Assembly (NCBI GenBank): GCA_015680685.1
Contig: MNCI01035086.1
Span: forward strand, 323,069 to 387,068
Source: Gnetum montanum
Lineage: Eukaryota; Streptophyta; Gnetopsida; Gnetales; Gnetaceae
Length of the DNA stretch: 64,000 nucleotides
Reading direction: 5' to 3'
Within the stretch, counting starts at the first letter, position 1, and the number at the start of each line of letters is the position of its first letter. Under the pieces are notes generated by a model, which was given only the letters and a program-made list of their open reading frames with translations, did no database searches and had not been told where the DNA came from. Shown piece after piece: positions 55,409-64,000 of this stretch. The translations under genes and the position numbers were made by a program.

Positions 55409-55424
55409 TAACATATATATGATA
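55409..55424. repeat. Right TSD of SINE (16 bp)
   Basis: taacatatatatgata, identical to 36766-36781. Confidence 0.75.
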
Positions 55425-57185
55425 AATATATCATATGCCTTATAGTTTTTACCACCATTTCTTGTATGTTGAATTTTTATCTTTTCTTCATACAAAAATA
55501 ATTTGTCGCATTGTCTTCATTCTAAAATCATTTCAAGCTTTGGTTCTTCCATTTCAAAGCTTTTCTGTGCATTTCTTCCTTGATAACACACCTATCTAAA
55601 CCACATGTCACATTGTGCATGATTTATTTACATATAAATAGTCTTTTATCCTTCATTTTGACTCATATAAAATTTTTAACACATAGGTTTGAAGATAAGT
55701 GGAAGTATAATATGAACATTTTAGGGTAGGAAAGAAAACCAATAAGGAGATTTAAAAGGCCTCAATAACATACTAAGAAAGTTTATTTTATTTTTCTTTT
55801 CATGTGATTGTTTTACTTTATTATTGATTTTGTATTCTTCCTCTTTATTGTTTGATTCTTCATTATTGTTTAATTATTAAGTCTCGAATCTACCAAATTT
55901 TTTATCATTTTAGGCTTGTTTTTATATGAAATTTTGTATTGTGACTCTATCAAGATCCTTTCCAATTTCTATAAGTCCAATTCCAATTTACACGTCTAAG
56001 TTAATATCCTTATGACACACAACATATACCTAATTTATGAAAATGCCATATCAAAAATCAATCAAAATTCCAACTAGCACATCACACCCATATTATAATA
56101 ATATCAATGAATGCATAACTAAATATCCACAACATGATCATATCATCATAAAACATAATGTAATAACTCAAGCATAGGTCATAGACACATACTAGCTTAT
56201 TGTCCATGCCTGCATGTTCAACATCCCTACTAGTCACAAAAATCTAAGACATCCCATTAGATCAATATGCATAATCATGTAATATAAACACATATATGCA
56301 AATATCATCAAGATCTCTAAAAATATATCATCATAATATCACATCTAATCATACCCAATGTGCCTAGTCATAACTAATTGCATCCAAACCAATCATATAA
56401 CTATACCATAGGACTCTACACTGAGGATTACAAAAAAATTCTTGGAATATTTTTTTTACCTAGAATCACTCTCACATTGTTAGCATTCAATATGCTACAA
56501 GATCTTTTTCACCTATAGATTTAATCTTTTTATAATGTTCAGTTTTTTTTGCAACTTCCTTAAATATAAGATCCTCATTTATTTAAATTCTATTTCCATG
56601 TTCACTTTGCTTTAAATGGCTATAATGCCTCCAATATACTTTGTATATTCTACATCATGAAATTTAACAATTACATGATGAGGTTTGTTACTTCATTCAC
56701 TTAGATTTCTAAGTTCTTTATTAATCTTTGGAGGAGTAGTATGCATATCCTCATCAATGATCATGTTCAATCTCTGTAACCAAATTTTCATCTTTTCTCT
56801 TTAGGCTACCAATAAATTATAATTTTTTTCTTCATCCTTTTTAAATTTTATTTCTTTATTTCTTTAATATTTCTACACTAGTTGTAGTTCATTGTCATTA
56901 TCCTCTATCTTTGCTTTGAGCATTACTAATTTTTGCAAAATTTTCTTGTTATCCATTGATATAGTGCTCACCTCTTTTTTTTAATTAATTTTTTCTTAAA
57001 AGGTTGCTAAAATTTGTAGGATATTTTTGTTCTATTGCAAAATATTATCTAATAATGTGATTTTGGAAACAATATTTTACTACTCTATAATTGGAATTTC
57101 AATCATAATAAGTGTAGGTGAAGATTTTCTAAGCCTTCCTTGTGATGATGTCATTACACAATCTTTAATTCTTTTAGACAACTAA
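55425..57185. other. AT-rich DNA, no gene seen
   Basis: No recognisable coding sequence or LTR ends. It may include further remains of element E, but I cannot show it. Confidence 0.45.
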
Positions 57186-57190
57186 CTTGC

Positions 57191-57289
57191 TTACTTTGTT
57201 AGGGAAACATTGCTCATGAAATCCTTGCTACAATTGAGTTGTTTGCTTTGTTAGGGAAACATTACTCATGAAATCCTTTCTACAATTAT
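57191..57289 (+). repeat. Two-copy tandem repeat of about 54 bp
   Basis: tttgttagggaaacattgct...gaaatccttgctacaatt at 57197 is repeated at 57251 with two or three changes. The following 57300-57440 holds four looser copies of cttctacttagaaacc. Confidence 0.75.
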
Positions 57290-57440
57290 TTCTGCTTGAA
57301 AACCCTTTCTCTAACTACTCCTACTTAAGAAACCTTACTCTTCTACTTAGAAACTTTTGATCTCTTCCTTTGGCTCTTCTACTTAGAAACCATCACTCCA
57401 ACTACTCCTACTTATAAATCCTTGTTCTCTTACTTAGAAA

Positions 57441-59536
57441 CCTTCTTGAGTTCAATATTAATGATGTCACTATTAAGCTTCAAAATGTCCCTATAATGCG
57501 TAATGGATATAAATTCTTAAAAATCGACTTGGCACTAATTGTATTTTATATAGATATATATTCAAAATTGATGATAATTCATGAGAAGAAGTATTTACTA
57601 ATTTCTCTAAAGCATGGTAATTTCCAAGAAGGTTAATTTTTAAAGAACCCATGTTAATCTTTTTCATCATGGAACAAGGATTGATGTTATCATTTTCTTT
57701 CTATTTTTTATTTTTACATAATCTCAAGATGTGGTTTTATAACTTGTTCATCTTGAATAGAATTGTCCTTATTTTATTCTTTCTTTAGGTGTAAATGTTA
57801 AAGATGAGCTTGAACGTATTAGAAACAAAAAATTGCATCAAGGGATATTTTGCTAGGTTAAAAGGGATAAGGTTCACTTTAGTTTCATTTCTAAGACTAG
57901 GATGATGAAGATGTGCAATTGGAACAAATTATTATAATAATTAAGTTTTGGGTTATATTTTTTAAAATTGGGTAAAAATACTAGTATAATTATAAAATTT
58001 TAGTTTTTGAAATAAATTAAAATTTGTCATGGTTGTAGTTTTTATTTCACTAGAGTTATCATGAAATTATTGGAATATACCCTTAGTGGCAAGCAATTAT
58101 TGATGCAAATTCAAGTTCTAACTCAAATGCATTATTATTTTAAAACATTAGAATAGTGCACATTATCACTTAAGGTCATATTATGTAATATACACTACTA
58201 TTAGTAGTAATAATGGAATAGACTCTATCATGCACTTCAAACTCATTTGAGGCTATTCAATCTTGAGTTAAATTCTATCTACTATGTTAGTATGCATGAT
58301 CAATTAGGCTATATGATCTTTGATTGTGGCATTTCTAACTAATTGAGTAGTGTCTTTCAAAATGAGGTTAGCTAAAGGCTACCAAGCTATGTCTATAAAT
58401 GAAGGTAACGAGTGATGTAAAAAAGAAAATAAAGTGAAATAAAAAGGCATCCAGAATTGGGATTGAAGTGAAATAAAAAGTTACATTTAGAAAATTGGAA
58501 AGAAAAATTTGGATGAAATAAAAAAATAACAAATTCATTCAAAATAAGATATGACAATAGGGTGTAGAAGTATAATATGTTATCCACAATAAGAAAAAAT
58601 GCTTCAAGGTAACGTGAAAACTAAAAAAAATATGTTGATATACAAAATATCAAATGAGGCAGAAGTAGCAATAGCTAAAGTCAAGCATGAAGTATTAAAT
58701 GATTTTTAAGAGAAATTCTAAATAAAGAAAACAAAAAAATCTATGTAAAAACTCACAAAAACTAAAAAAAGAAATGTAATAACATTAATCATGACAAATG
58801 CATTAAAAAGATAATGAAAGAATTTTAACAAAAGATAATCAAATTTTGCATAGGTGGAAAATTTATTTTTAAAAAAGTTATTAAATAAATAATTTGAAGT
58901 AATGTTAAAAATGGTCTACTTCCTAGAATTATTAGAGTTTTAAGTTCAACATGTATCACTCTTATCTCTAGTAGTATAAGATATATTTTGTGAATTGTCT
59001 TGCCTTGGGGAGAATGAAGTGACTTAGAGAGTTACATTTTGAGAAGTTAACAAGAAACTTAGAGAGTTATATTTTAAGCAAGTAACAAGTAACAAAACCA
59101 AGTGTTTTCGTAATTGAATTTTGTACCATAATCATTAAACAAGAAGATATATGGGTTTAGCATGCTTTGTAACTTAATACTTATGTTTTATCCTTATTCC
59201 CTTGATTCAACATGTTCTAGTGGCCAATGTAAAGGTTTTCAACCTATGCATGGGGTCGTGTGTGTGTGTAGTGCAAGGGGTTTCAAGCCACGCATGGGTT
59301 CATATAAGTACATACACTTATATACATGTATGCATGAATTGCAAAAACATGAAAATACATTATCTTAGTTTTTAAAGTAAGGCACACATAGATTGAGTAG
59401 ATGAAAAATCTATTTTAACAAAGTAATAATCCCCACCTATACTTTTGACACCTCCTTAATCAATGACTAAACAACTTCTATTCCCATGCTTACGTACAAT
59501 TTGCTACTAAAAAATTCAAAGTGTATATAACATTTA
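57441..59536. other. AT-rich DNA, no gene seen
   Basis: A short readable stretch near 57795-57850 (VKDELERIRNKKLHQGIF) may be a coding scrap, but nothing identifies it. 59255-59345 is TG/TA-rich simple sequence. Confidence 0.4.
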
Positions 59537-59582
59537 GTGAGTTATACAATGTTATAATTCATTGAACATTGTACAACTCACT
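59537..59582. repeat. Inverted repeat (hairpin)
   Basis: agtgagttatacaatgtt pairs with aacattgtacaactcact with one unpaired base in each arm region and a loop of about 10 bases. It ends at the first bases of the LTR that follows. Confidence 0.7.
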
Positions 59583-60077
59583 GTAATGCCATGTCCCTTG
59601 TTAAGGTTAGAATTGAACTATAATAATGTAATTAACCTTTGGAAGAAGGGGTTCCTTGTTATGAGGAGTTATGATTATTCATGATACCCCTCGAGAATGG
59701 GTTTAACCTATGGCATTTAAGGCCAGGCTTAGAGGTCGTGTTGGCATGGAGTTTCAGAGCTAGGATTAGTAAGTAATGGAACCTGAGTTAAGTGAGACAA
59801 GAAGGGAATGGTCACTCCTTTGGCTGGATAGCCTAACCATGGTGGTAGTGTTGGATTGCCTCTAAGGTCTTAAGTGTCATAGGAAGATAACCCCAAGGGT
59901 GTTACAATGTACCATCCAACATCAATAAAGTTTTTCCTTACTTTCCCATACCTGATTTAGTGCCTTAATATTATTTTCCAAGTTATCTGATTATATTTCC
60001 ATTATAATTTTATGTGCATGTTGGACTAATGCAATGAATTATTGTGTTTTATCAACATTTGGGAATGGGATTTCACA
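59582..60077 (+). repeat. Probable chromovirus-type LTR (496 bp)
   Basis: TGTAATGCCATG...GGGATTTCACA, directly followed by a PBS-like sequence. The TGTAATGCC opening and short length resemble LTRs of plant Ty3-gypsy chromoviruses of the Tekay/Del type. No gag is visible after the PBS and no second LTR was found, so it is a truncated 5' end. It is unrelated to the TGATGA families elsewhere in the window. Confidence 0.5.
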
Positions 60078-60079
60078 TT

Positions 60080-60090
60080 TGGTATTGGAG
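60080..60090 (+). other. PBS-like site, initiator-Met tRNA type
   Basis: tggtattggag matches 9 of the first 11 bases of TGGTATCAGAGC, the complement of the 3' end of plant initiator tRNA-Met, at the expected distance after the LTR. Confidence 0.45.
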
Positions 60091-60302
60091 AAAACCACAA
60101 TTTAGAAGCCAAGTGGAAGAGAATACTACTAAACTTCATTAATAATATATGGGTGAAATACATCAAACATGGAAATATATGTGAGATACATCAAGAATTT
60201 GGATATAGAAGGAAGTAGAAGAAGAGATTAGTTAGGGATATTGGAGGAAGTGGAAGAAGATACCGATCATCCAATTTGAAGATCTTGAGAAGATCAGTAA
60301 TA

Positions 60303-62310
60303 ATGACTAGGCCTCATGTTCCTCCTTCGTAGTGTCATTCTTATTAATTACCATATGACATATGACCAAACCATTGCCTAATTTTTTGATGTATTTGATG
60401 GCACTCTTTGCTATAGTGTGTGCCTCATCCATCTTTGCAAGTTTAGTTTCCAAAAGATTCACTTAAAGGGTTTGTTGGGCAACATTCTTTTGCCATTCTT
60501 TTTCCTTCCTCTATACATGTAAGACAATATTAAGGCTATGAGTGTAAAGATAATAATAAAAACAAAAGAAAGAAAGAACAAAAATTACATAAGCAAAGTC
60601 AATCATTCTTGATTTGGAGGATGCATTTTGGTTCAATGAATAATAAGAAAGACAAGTGGAACTCTCCAATTCTCTTAAGAGCTGTTCAAGATTTTTGACA
60701 ACTTTGAGAACATCCTTGGAAATATCATGAAATCAAGATGCAGCACTAGCTTGCACCAACTCATAATCTTCCTTGAAGTCATAAGATTTGGACTCCCTCA
60801 AGTGGTATAATTCTTCACGAATGGAGTAAGGTGTATTCTTTGTTATTTGTTCACCAAGATTTCGAAGAAGAACAAGTTCTTCTTCAGTAGTAGCCATTAG
60901 CTATCCTAGCGAAAAAGGGAAATCCATGATGGTAATATAAGGAGCTAAGGTAATAGACCTAGGAACTGAAGATGCTGACATGACCTGTGGTAAAGTACCT
61001 TTTAGTTGGGTCACATGAAGAGATGTCATACATGGTGATTTAGGTGGAGGGTTTGGAGTTTGTTCAAAGCTAGTATGTGTGGTAGTATCCTTCCCCAACT
61101 CTCAGATGAAGTATCTCTGACCAAGAGATATCTACAACACAAAGTGAATGTCACATAAGAAGAAGAAAGAAAAGGGAAGTATTTAAACACTATATAATTG
61201 AATTTACCTCTAGTTCCTTTTCTTTATCTTTTTATTTGGCATTTAAAATTAGCTTCTGCTAAAACCTTGGCTAGTACATTGTTTCTAATTAAAAAAATTT
61301 AAAATTAATTAGAAATAAAATATACAATTAAAAAAATAATTAAATAGACCACTAAAAAAAACCTTTGAACTAAGCTCTATTACCACCACATCCTGTCTTC
61401 CTGGAGTTGCCTTAGCATCTTCAGGAGTTTGAGCACCTTCCACTAGTTCAGTTTGCATTCTAGATTGCACTACCAATAAATACATAAAAATACATAATTA
61501 ACAAAAAAGTATAATATTATATATATAATAGCTTGTTGGTTTCTTCTTGATTACAAGCCTACTCAAAAGCCCCTTGATCTTTCTTTGCATCCTTGATTTG
61601 ACTCCTTAGAACTCTCTCTTCTTCAAGCAACTCGAGATGTAAACTAGGATCGAAACAACTATGAAGATTGGTTGAAGTAATATGACTTAAAATTAAGGAA
61701 ATAATCATAGGTACACAACATATAGTATAAGGTTTTTATGAATTTTACTTGGTAGGAGTAGCATGTTCCATGACAAGATGCAAGGTAGAGAAACAAGATC
61801 ATAAACCCTACCAATTTTGGCACTGTGGAGAATATAGATAGAATAGGCACTAACGTAGGATTGGTGTGGATTCTATAAAACCTTACTATGTATAAATTAA
61901 CATAATTTAAAATCAATTTCATTAATAAAATCAATAAGATAAAATTAGCTTTGGTGGATAGCAAAGTCACGAACATAATCAAACAACTCTCCTTAGCAAA
62001 ATGCTTGAAACTTAGGAGAGAAAATAGAAGGGATTAAAGGATCTTCCCCTAAGTGAAAATCTAAAACTGATTGAATATTAGCCAAAGTAATTGTTAATGG
62101 TTCAAAAGTAATTTTTGAAGAAGAACTTTTACTTGTATGATAGGCATTAAACCATTGTGTTATAAGACTCTTACATTATAATTTTTAAAAAATAGAAAAG
62201 ACAAGCAACTTAGATAATTTAGAAGTTGTAAGATATTGAAACTCCTCAACTCCAAGTAAGTTACAAATAAAATTGGAAGCAACAATTGCATTATTTTGAT
62301 GTAAAATTAT
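60303..62310 (-). pseudogene. Decayed multi-exon gene of unknown family
   Basis: Several open stretches lie in order on the minus strand, some bordered by GT/AG sites. About 62300-61975: ASNFICNLLGVEEFQYLTTS, SKITFEPLTITLANIQSVLD, FHLGEDPLIPSIFSPKFQAF. About 61655-61530: LHLELLEEERVLRSQIKDAK. About 61465-61369: TELVEGAQTPEDAKATPGRQ, ending AAG before a GT. About 61285-61207: NVLAKVLAEANFKCQIKR, ending before GTAAATTC, with TTGTAG near 61133. Then about 61098-60600 with TPNPPPKSPCMTSLHVTQLK and MATTEEELVLLRNLGEQITK, a possible 78-nt intron of phase 0 after MIDFAY, and NLLETKLAKMDEAHTIAKSA to KEEHEA and a stop at 60303. Coiled-coil segments are visible but no named domain. About six in-frame stops suggest a pseudogene. 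I do not recognise the family. Some plant mobile-domain-like or transposon-associated genes have similar composition. Confidence 0.4.
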
Positions 62311-62330
62311 AGACATTGGCCAGATAAGCC

Positions 62331-62690
62331 CCTAGGTGGTCGACGCGGGCTATGCAGGTGTTGGCCTAGGTTATCGTTGGAAACATACTCAAAGATGAGC
62401 ATGAGTTGGGCACTGTGTGGGTTGGTGTGTCCATATAGATGCACCACATGCAAGTGTTGTAGTTTATGGAAGACATGCACCTTGTTGAAGAAGATGTCCA
62501 CATTATGGGAGCACTGGTGATGGTAAGGTGAGAGAGGCATTTTACAACCACAGCGTGCCCATCTCATAGGCATCCCAGGAACATAAAGCTAAAGCACCAT
62601 CATCCACCTCATTGTACTCTATGAAAGATTTTATCACCTCTTATAGCTCTTCATATGAGATAAGAATCATGTGCTCGAACGCTTTTGGGT
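62331..62690 (-). pseudogene. Receptor-like kinase fragment (LRK10L/WAK-like)
   Basis: Minus strand. 62573-62331 contains FFNKVHVFHKLQHLHVVHLY, then GHTNPHSAQLMLIFEYVSND and NLGQHLH. This corresponds to the F-x-NEVxxLxxLxHxNLVxLYGCTSxHSxxLLLVYEYxxNGxLxDHLH segment, typical of LRK10-like and WAK-like kinases (subdomains III to V). Just upstream, in another frame, GHAVVVKCL matches the VAVK lysine motif. Further up SYEELXEVIKSFIEYNEVDD matches the SYEELEEATNxFxxxxELGDGGF lead into the glycine loop. The Lys motif and subdomain III-V lie in different frames, and everything after DHLH is missing. It is a dead fragment of the N-lobe. Confidence 0.7.
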
Positions 62691-62999
62691 TTGCAGCCCC
62701 ACCTTCCAATTTTGGGTTAACATCCATTTGTTTTTCTCTATAGTCTTTATTTTGGTCTTGGCCTTGGTCTTGGTCTTCGCATAGTGAATTGCATTACTTC
62801 CCTTCTTAGGATGTCCTAATGAAGGCACCTTACAAAACCCTTGTGCATTGCTGCTATGGTAATCGTCATCTATGAAACCCTCATTGTCATTACGAGTTGC
62901 ATGGGCAAAATCCTCATCCACTGTGACTATGTGCACTTTTGTCATTACCACCAGATCTACTACACTATTGTTGTTCCTTGCTTTGTTGTCCATTGGCAT
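62691..62999. other. No assigned gene
   Basis: A minus-strand frame of 111 codons (62667-63002) includes HYAKTKTKAKTKIKTIEKNK, low-complexity sequence with no domain. It may be an artefact of simple sequence at 62740-62780. Confidence 0.4.
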
Positions 63000-63195
63000 C
63001 AAAAATCATTACCTCCTCTGGTGCCTGTGGATACCACCAATGTCAAAAATCATTACCTCCTTCGATGCCTAAGAATGTTGTCTATGTTGAAAATCATTGC
63101 CTCCTCTGATGCCTACGGACATTGTTGACACTAGAAATTGTAGCCTTCTTCAGTGCTCATAGACACCACTGATGTTGGAAATCATCACCTCTTGG
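63000..63195 (+). repeat. 45-bp minisatellite, about 4.5 units
   Basis: Units begin aaaatcattacctcctctgg-like at about 63001, 63046, 63090, 63135 and 63178. Later units are more diverged. A period of about 45 is a multiple of three. The array lies between the receptor-kinase fragment and the family A LTR. Confidence 0.75.
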
Positions 63196-63429
63196 TGATA
63201 GAAAATTTTTTCCTCAACTAATGTAGAAAGTCAAAAGTATCCAATAGTTGGCGGGAAAAATTCAAATTAACAAAAGACGTCAAATCAAGCCAAAAACTTT
63301 CAAATTAAGAATGTGAAGAAAAATTTTCAAAAAAGGGAACGTGATTCTTGATAGCAAGTGAGATAAAATTTCTGTAATTAAGTGTGCTTACTCTAGAGTT
63401 ATACTAGGATGGATAACCTCTTAGGAAGT
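63196..63429. other. No gene seen
   Basis: AT-rich flank up to the LTR at 63430. Confidence 0.5.
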
Positions 63430-63541
63430 TGATGAGACGCGGTTCGCACAGGCCGCGATATCGCATACGCGATATCGCAGCTGACCCGATATCGCATCCC
63501 CCGTGATATTGCATATGCGATATCGTAGTCTGCCACCATAT

Positions 63542-63550
63542 CTATAAATA
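63542..63550 (+). promoter_or_regulatory. TATA box of right family A LTR
   Basis: ctataaata in the same context as 491-499. Confidence 0.7.
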
Positions 63551-63746
63551 AGATGCGACTCTCCCTTGTTCGGGATCCCAGTTTTAGAGTAGCAAAGCTC
63601 TGGCAGTTTGATCCCTCCAGAGTTTGAATTTTCCCGTCTCTGCCCGCAGTGTGGTGAATGTGATTGTCCGGTGTCTTTATTCGAGTGTGTTGTACTTGGA
63701 CACGCACATGACTAGAAATAAAGATCCAGATTACTTCATCATTGCA

Positions 63747-63949
63747 NNNNNNNNNNNNNNNNNNNNNNNNNNNNNNNNNNNNNNNNNNNNNNNNNNNNNN
63801 NNNNNNNNNNNNNNNNNNNNNNNNNNNNNNNNNNNNNNNNNNNNNNNNNNNNNNNNNNNNNNNNNNNNNNNNNNNNNNNNNNNNNNNNNNNNNNNNNNNN
63901 NNNNNNNNNNNNNNNNNNNNNNNNNNNNNNNNNNNNNNNNNNNNNNNNN
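63747..63949. other. Assembly gap (203 N)
   Basis: A run of N inside the LTR. The same LTR at the left of the window has a little under 200 bp between the matching points, so the gap is close to its real size. Confidence 0.95.
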
Positions 63950-64000
63950 GTCGTGCACGAAGTCCAAGATGTGTACGGTTGATTAAGGAATCGGTTGCTC

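Larger units (their letters stand above)
63430..64000 (+). repeat. Family A LTR, incomplete, with assembly gap
   Basis: TGATGAGACGCGG at 63430 with GCGATATCGC palindromes (63455-63478, and further copies to 63530), TATA box at 63542-63550, then U5 sequence matching 530-760 of the first copy. Sequence after the gap (tgtgtacggttgattaagga) matches about 905-935. No polypurine tract precedes it, so it is a 5' LTR or a solo LTR. The window ends inside it. Confidence 0.85.

Noticed and set aside
63624-63986. 120-residue frame at the right end
   Set aside because: It runs through 203 N bases inside an LTR.

Overview
This is nuclear DNA from a plant with a repeat-rich genome. It is AT-rich and depleted in CpG, and it has no intact gene. 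Most of it is decayed LTR retrotransposons of the Athila/Tat side of Ty3-gypsy. I infer this from the gag, protease, RT, RNase H and integrase remnants, from a primer-binding site (PBS) matching the 3' end of plant tRNA-Asp (best at 37767-37784), and from polypurine tracts (PPT) of the form AGTCATGGGGGTA directly before LTRs that run TGATGA...TCATCA. The species cannot be named.

Layout. 1-1448: 3' end and 3' LTR of a plus-strand element (family A). 1449-2390: an older gypsy pol with its middle deleted. 2391-8845: gene-poor AT-rich DNA with a diverged repeat field and an NLR-type leucine-rich-repeat fragment. 8846-55317: a nest resolved by target-site duplications (TSDs). Element E is the oldest and survives as gag and pol scraps. 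Element B (8846-23399, minus, TSD GGATG), element D (24042-34787, minus, TSD CATAC) and a SINE with a 16-bp TSD landed in it. Element F (36851-55317, plus, TSD ATAAC) landed in the SINE. Complex C (14559-23287) sits in B's 5' LTR, complex G (39319-47666) in F's gag, and an unrelated solo LTR (24117-25418) in D's 3' LTR. 55318-64000: gene-poor DNA with a possible chromovirus-type LTR, a decayed multi-exon gene, a receptor-kinase fragment, a 45-bp minisatellite and a second family A LTR broken by an assembly gap.

Function. F and D carry nearly the full gag-pol order but are riddled with stops, many of the CAG/CAA/CGA/TGG to TAG/TAA/TGA type expected from cytosine deamination. B, C and G lack pol and would have depended on proteins supplied in trans. 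B and G also carry a non-gag-pol reading frame (starting MAPKR, ending MEEPP-LG) that reads as a coiled-coil protein.

Most unusual: complexes C and G are each bounded by a 5-bp TSD as if inserted in one event, yet their outermost LTRs point in opposite directions. Both outer ends are U3 ends and gag copies are inverted inside. Two independent cases in one window suggest that this lineage integrated palindromic or template-switched cDNA. A second theme is that LTRs of one lineage share PPT, TATA region and U5 but carry different repeat or palindrome cassettes in U3.
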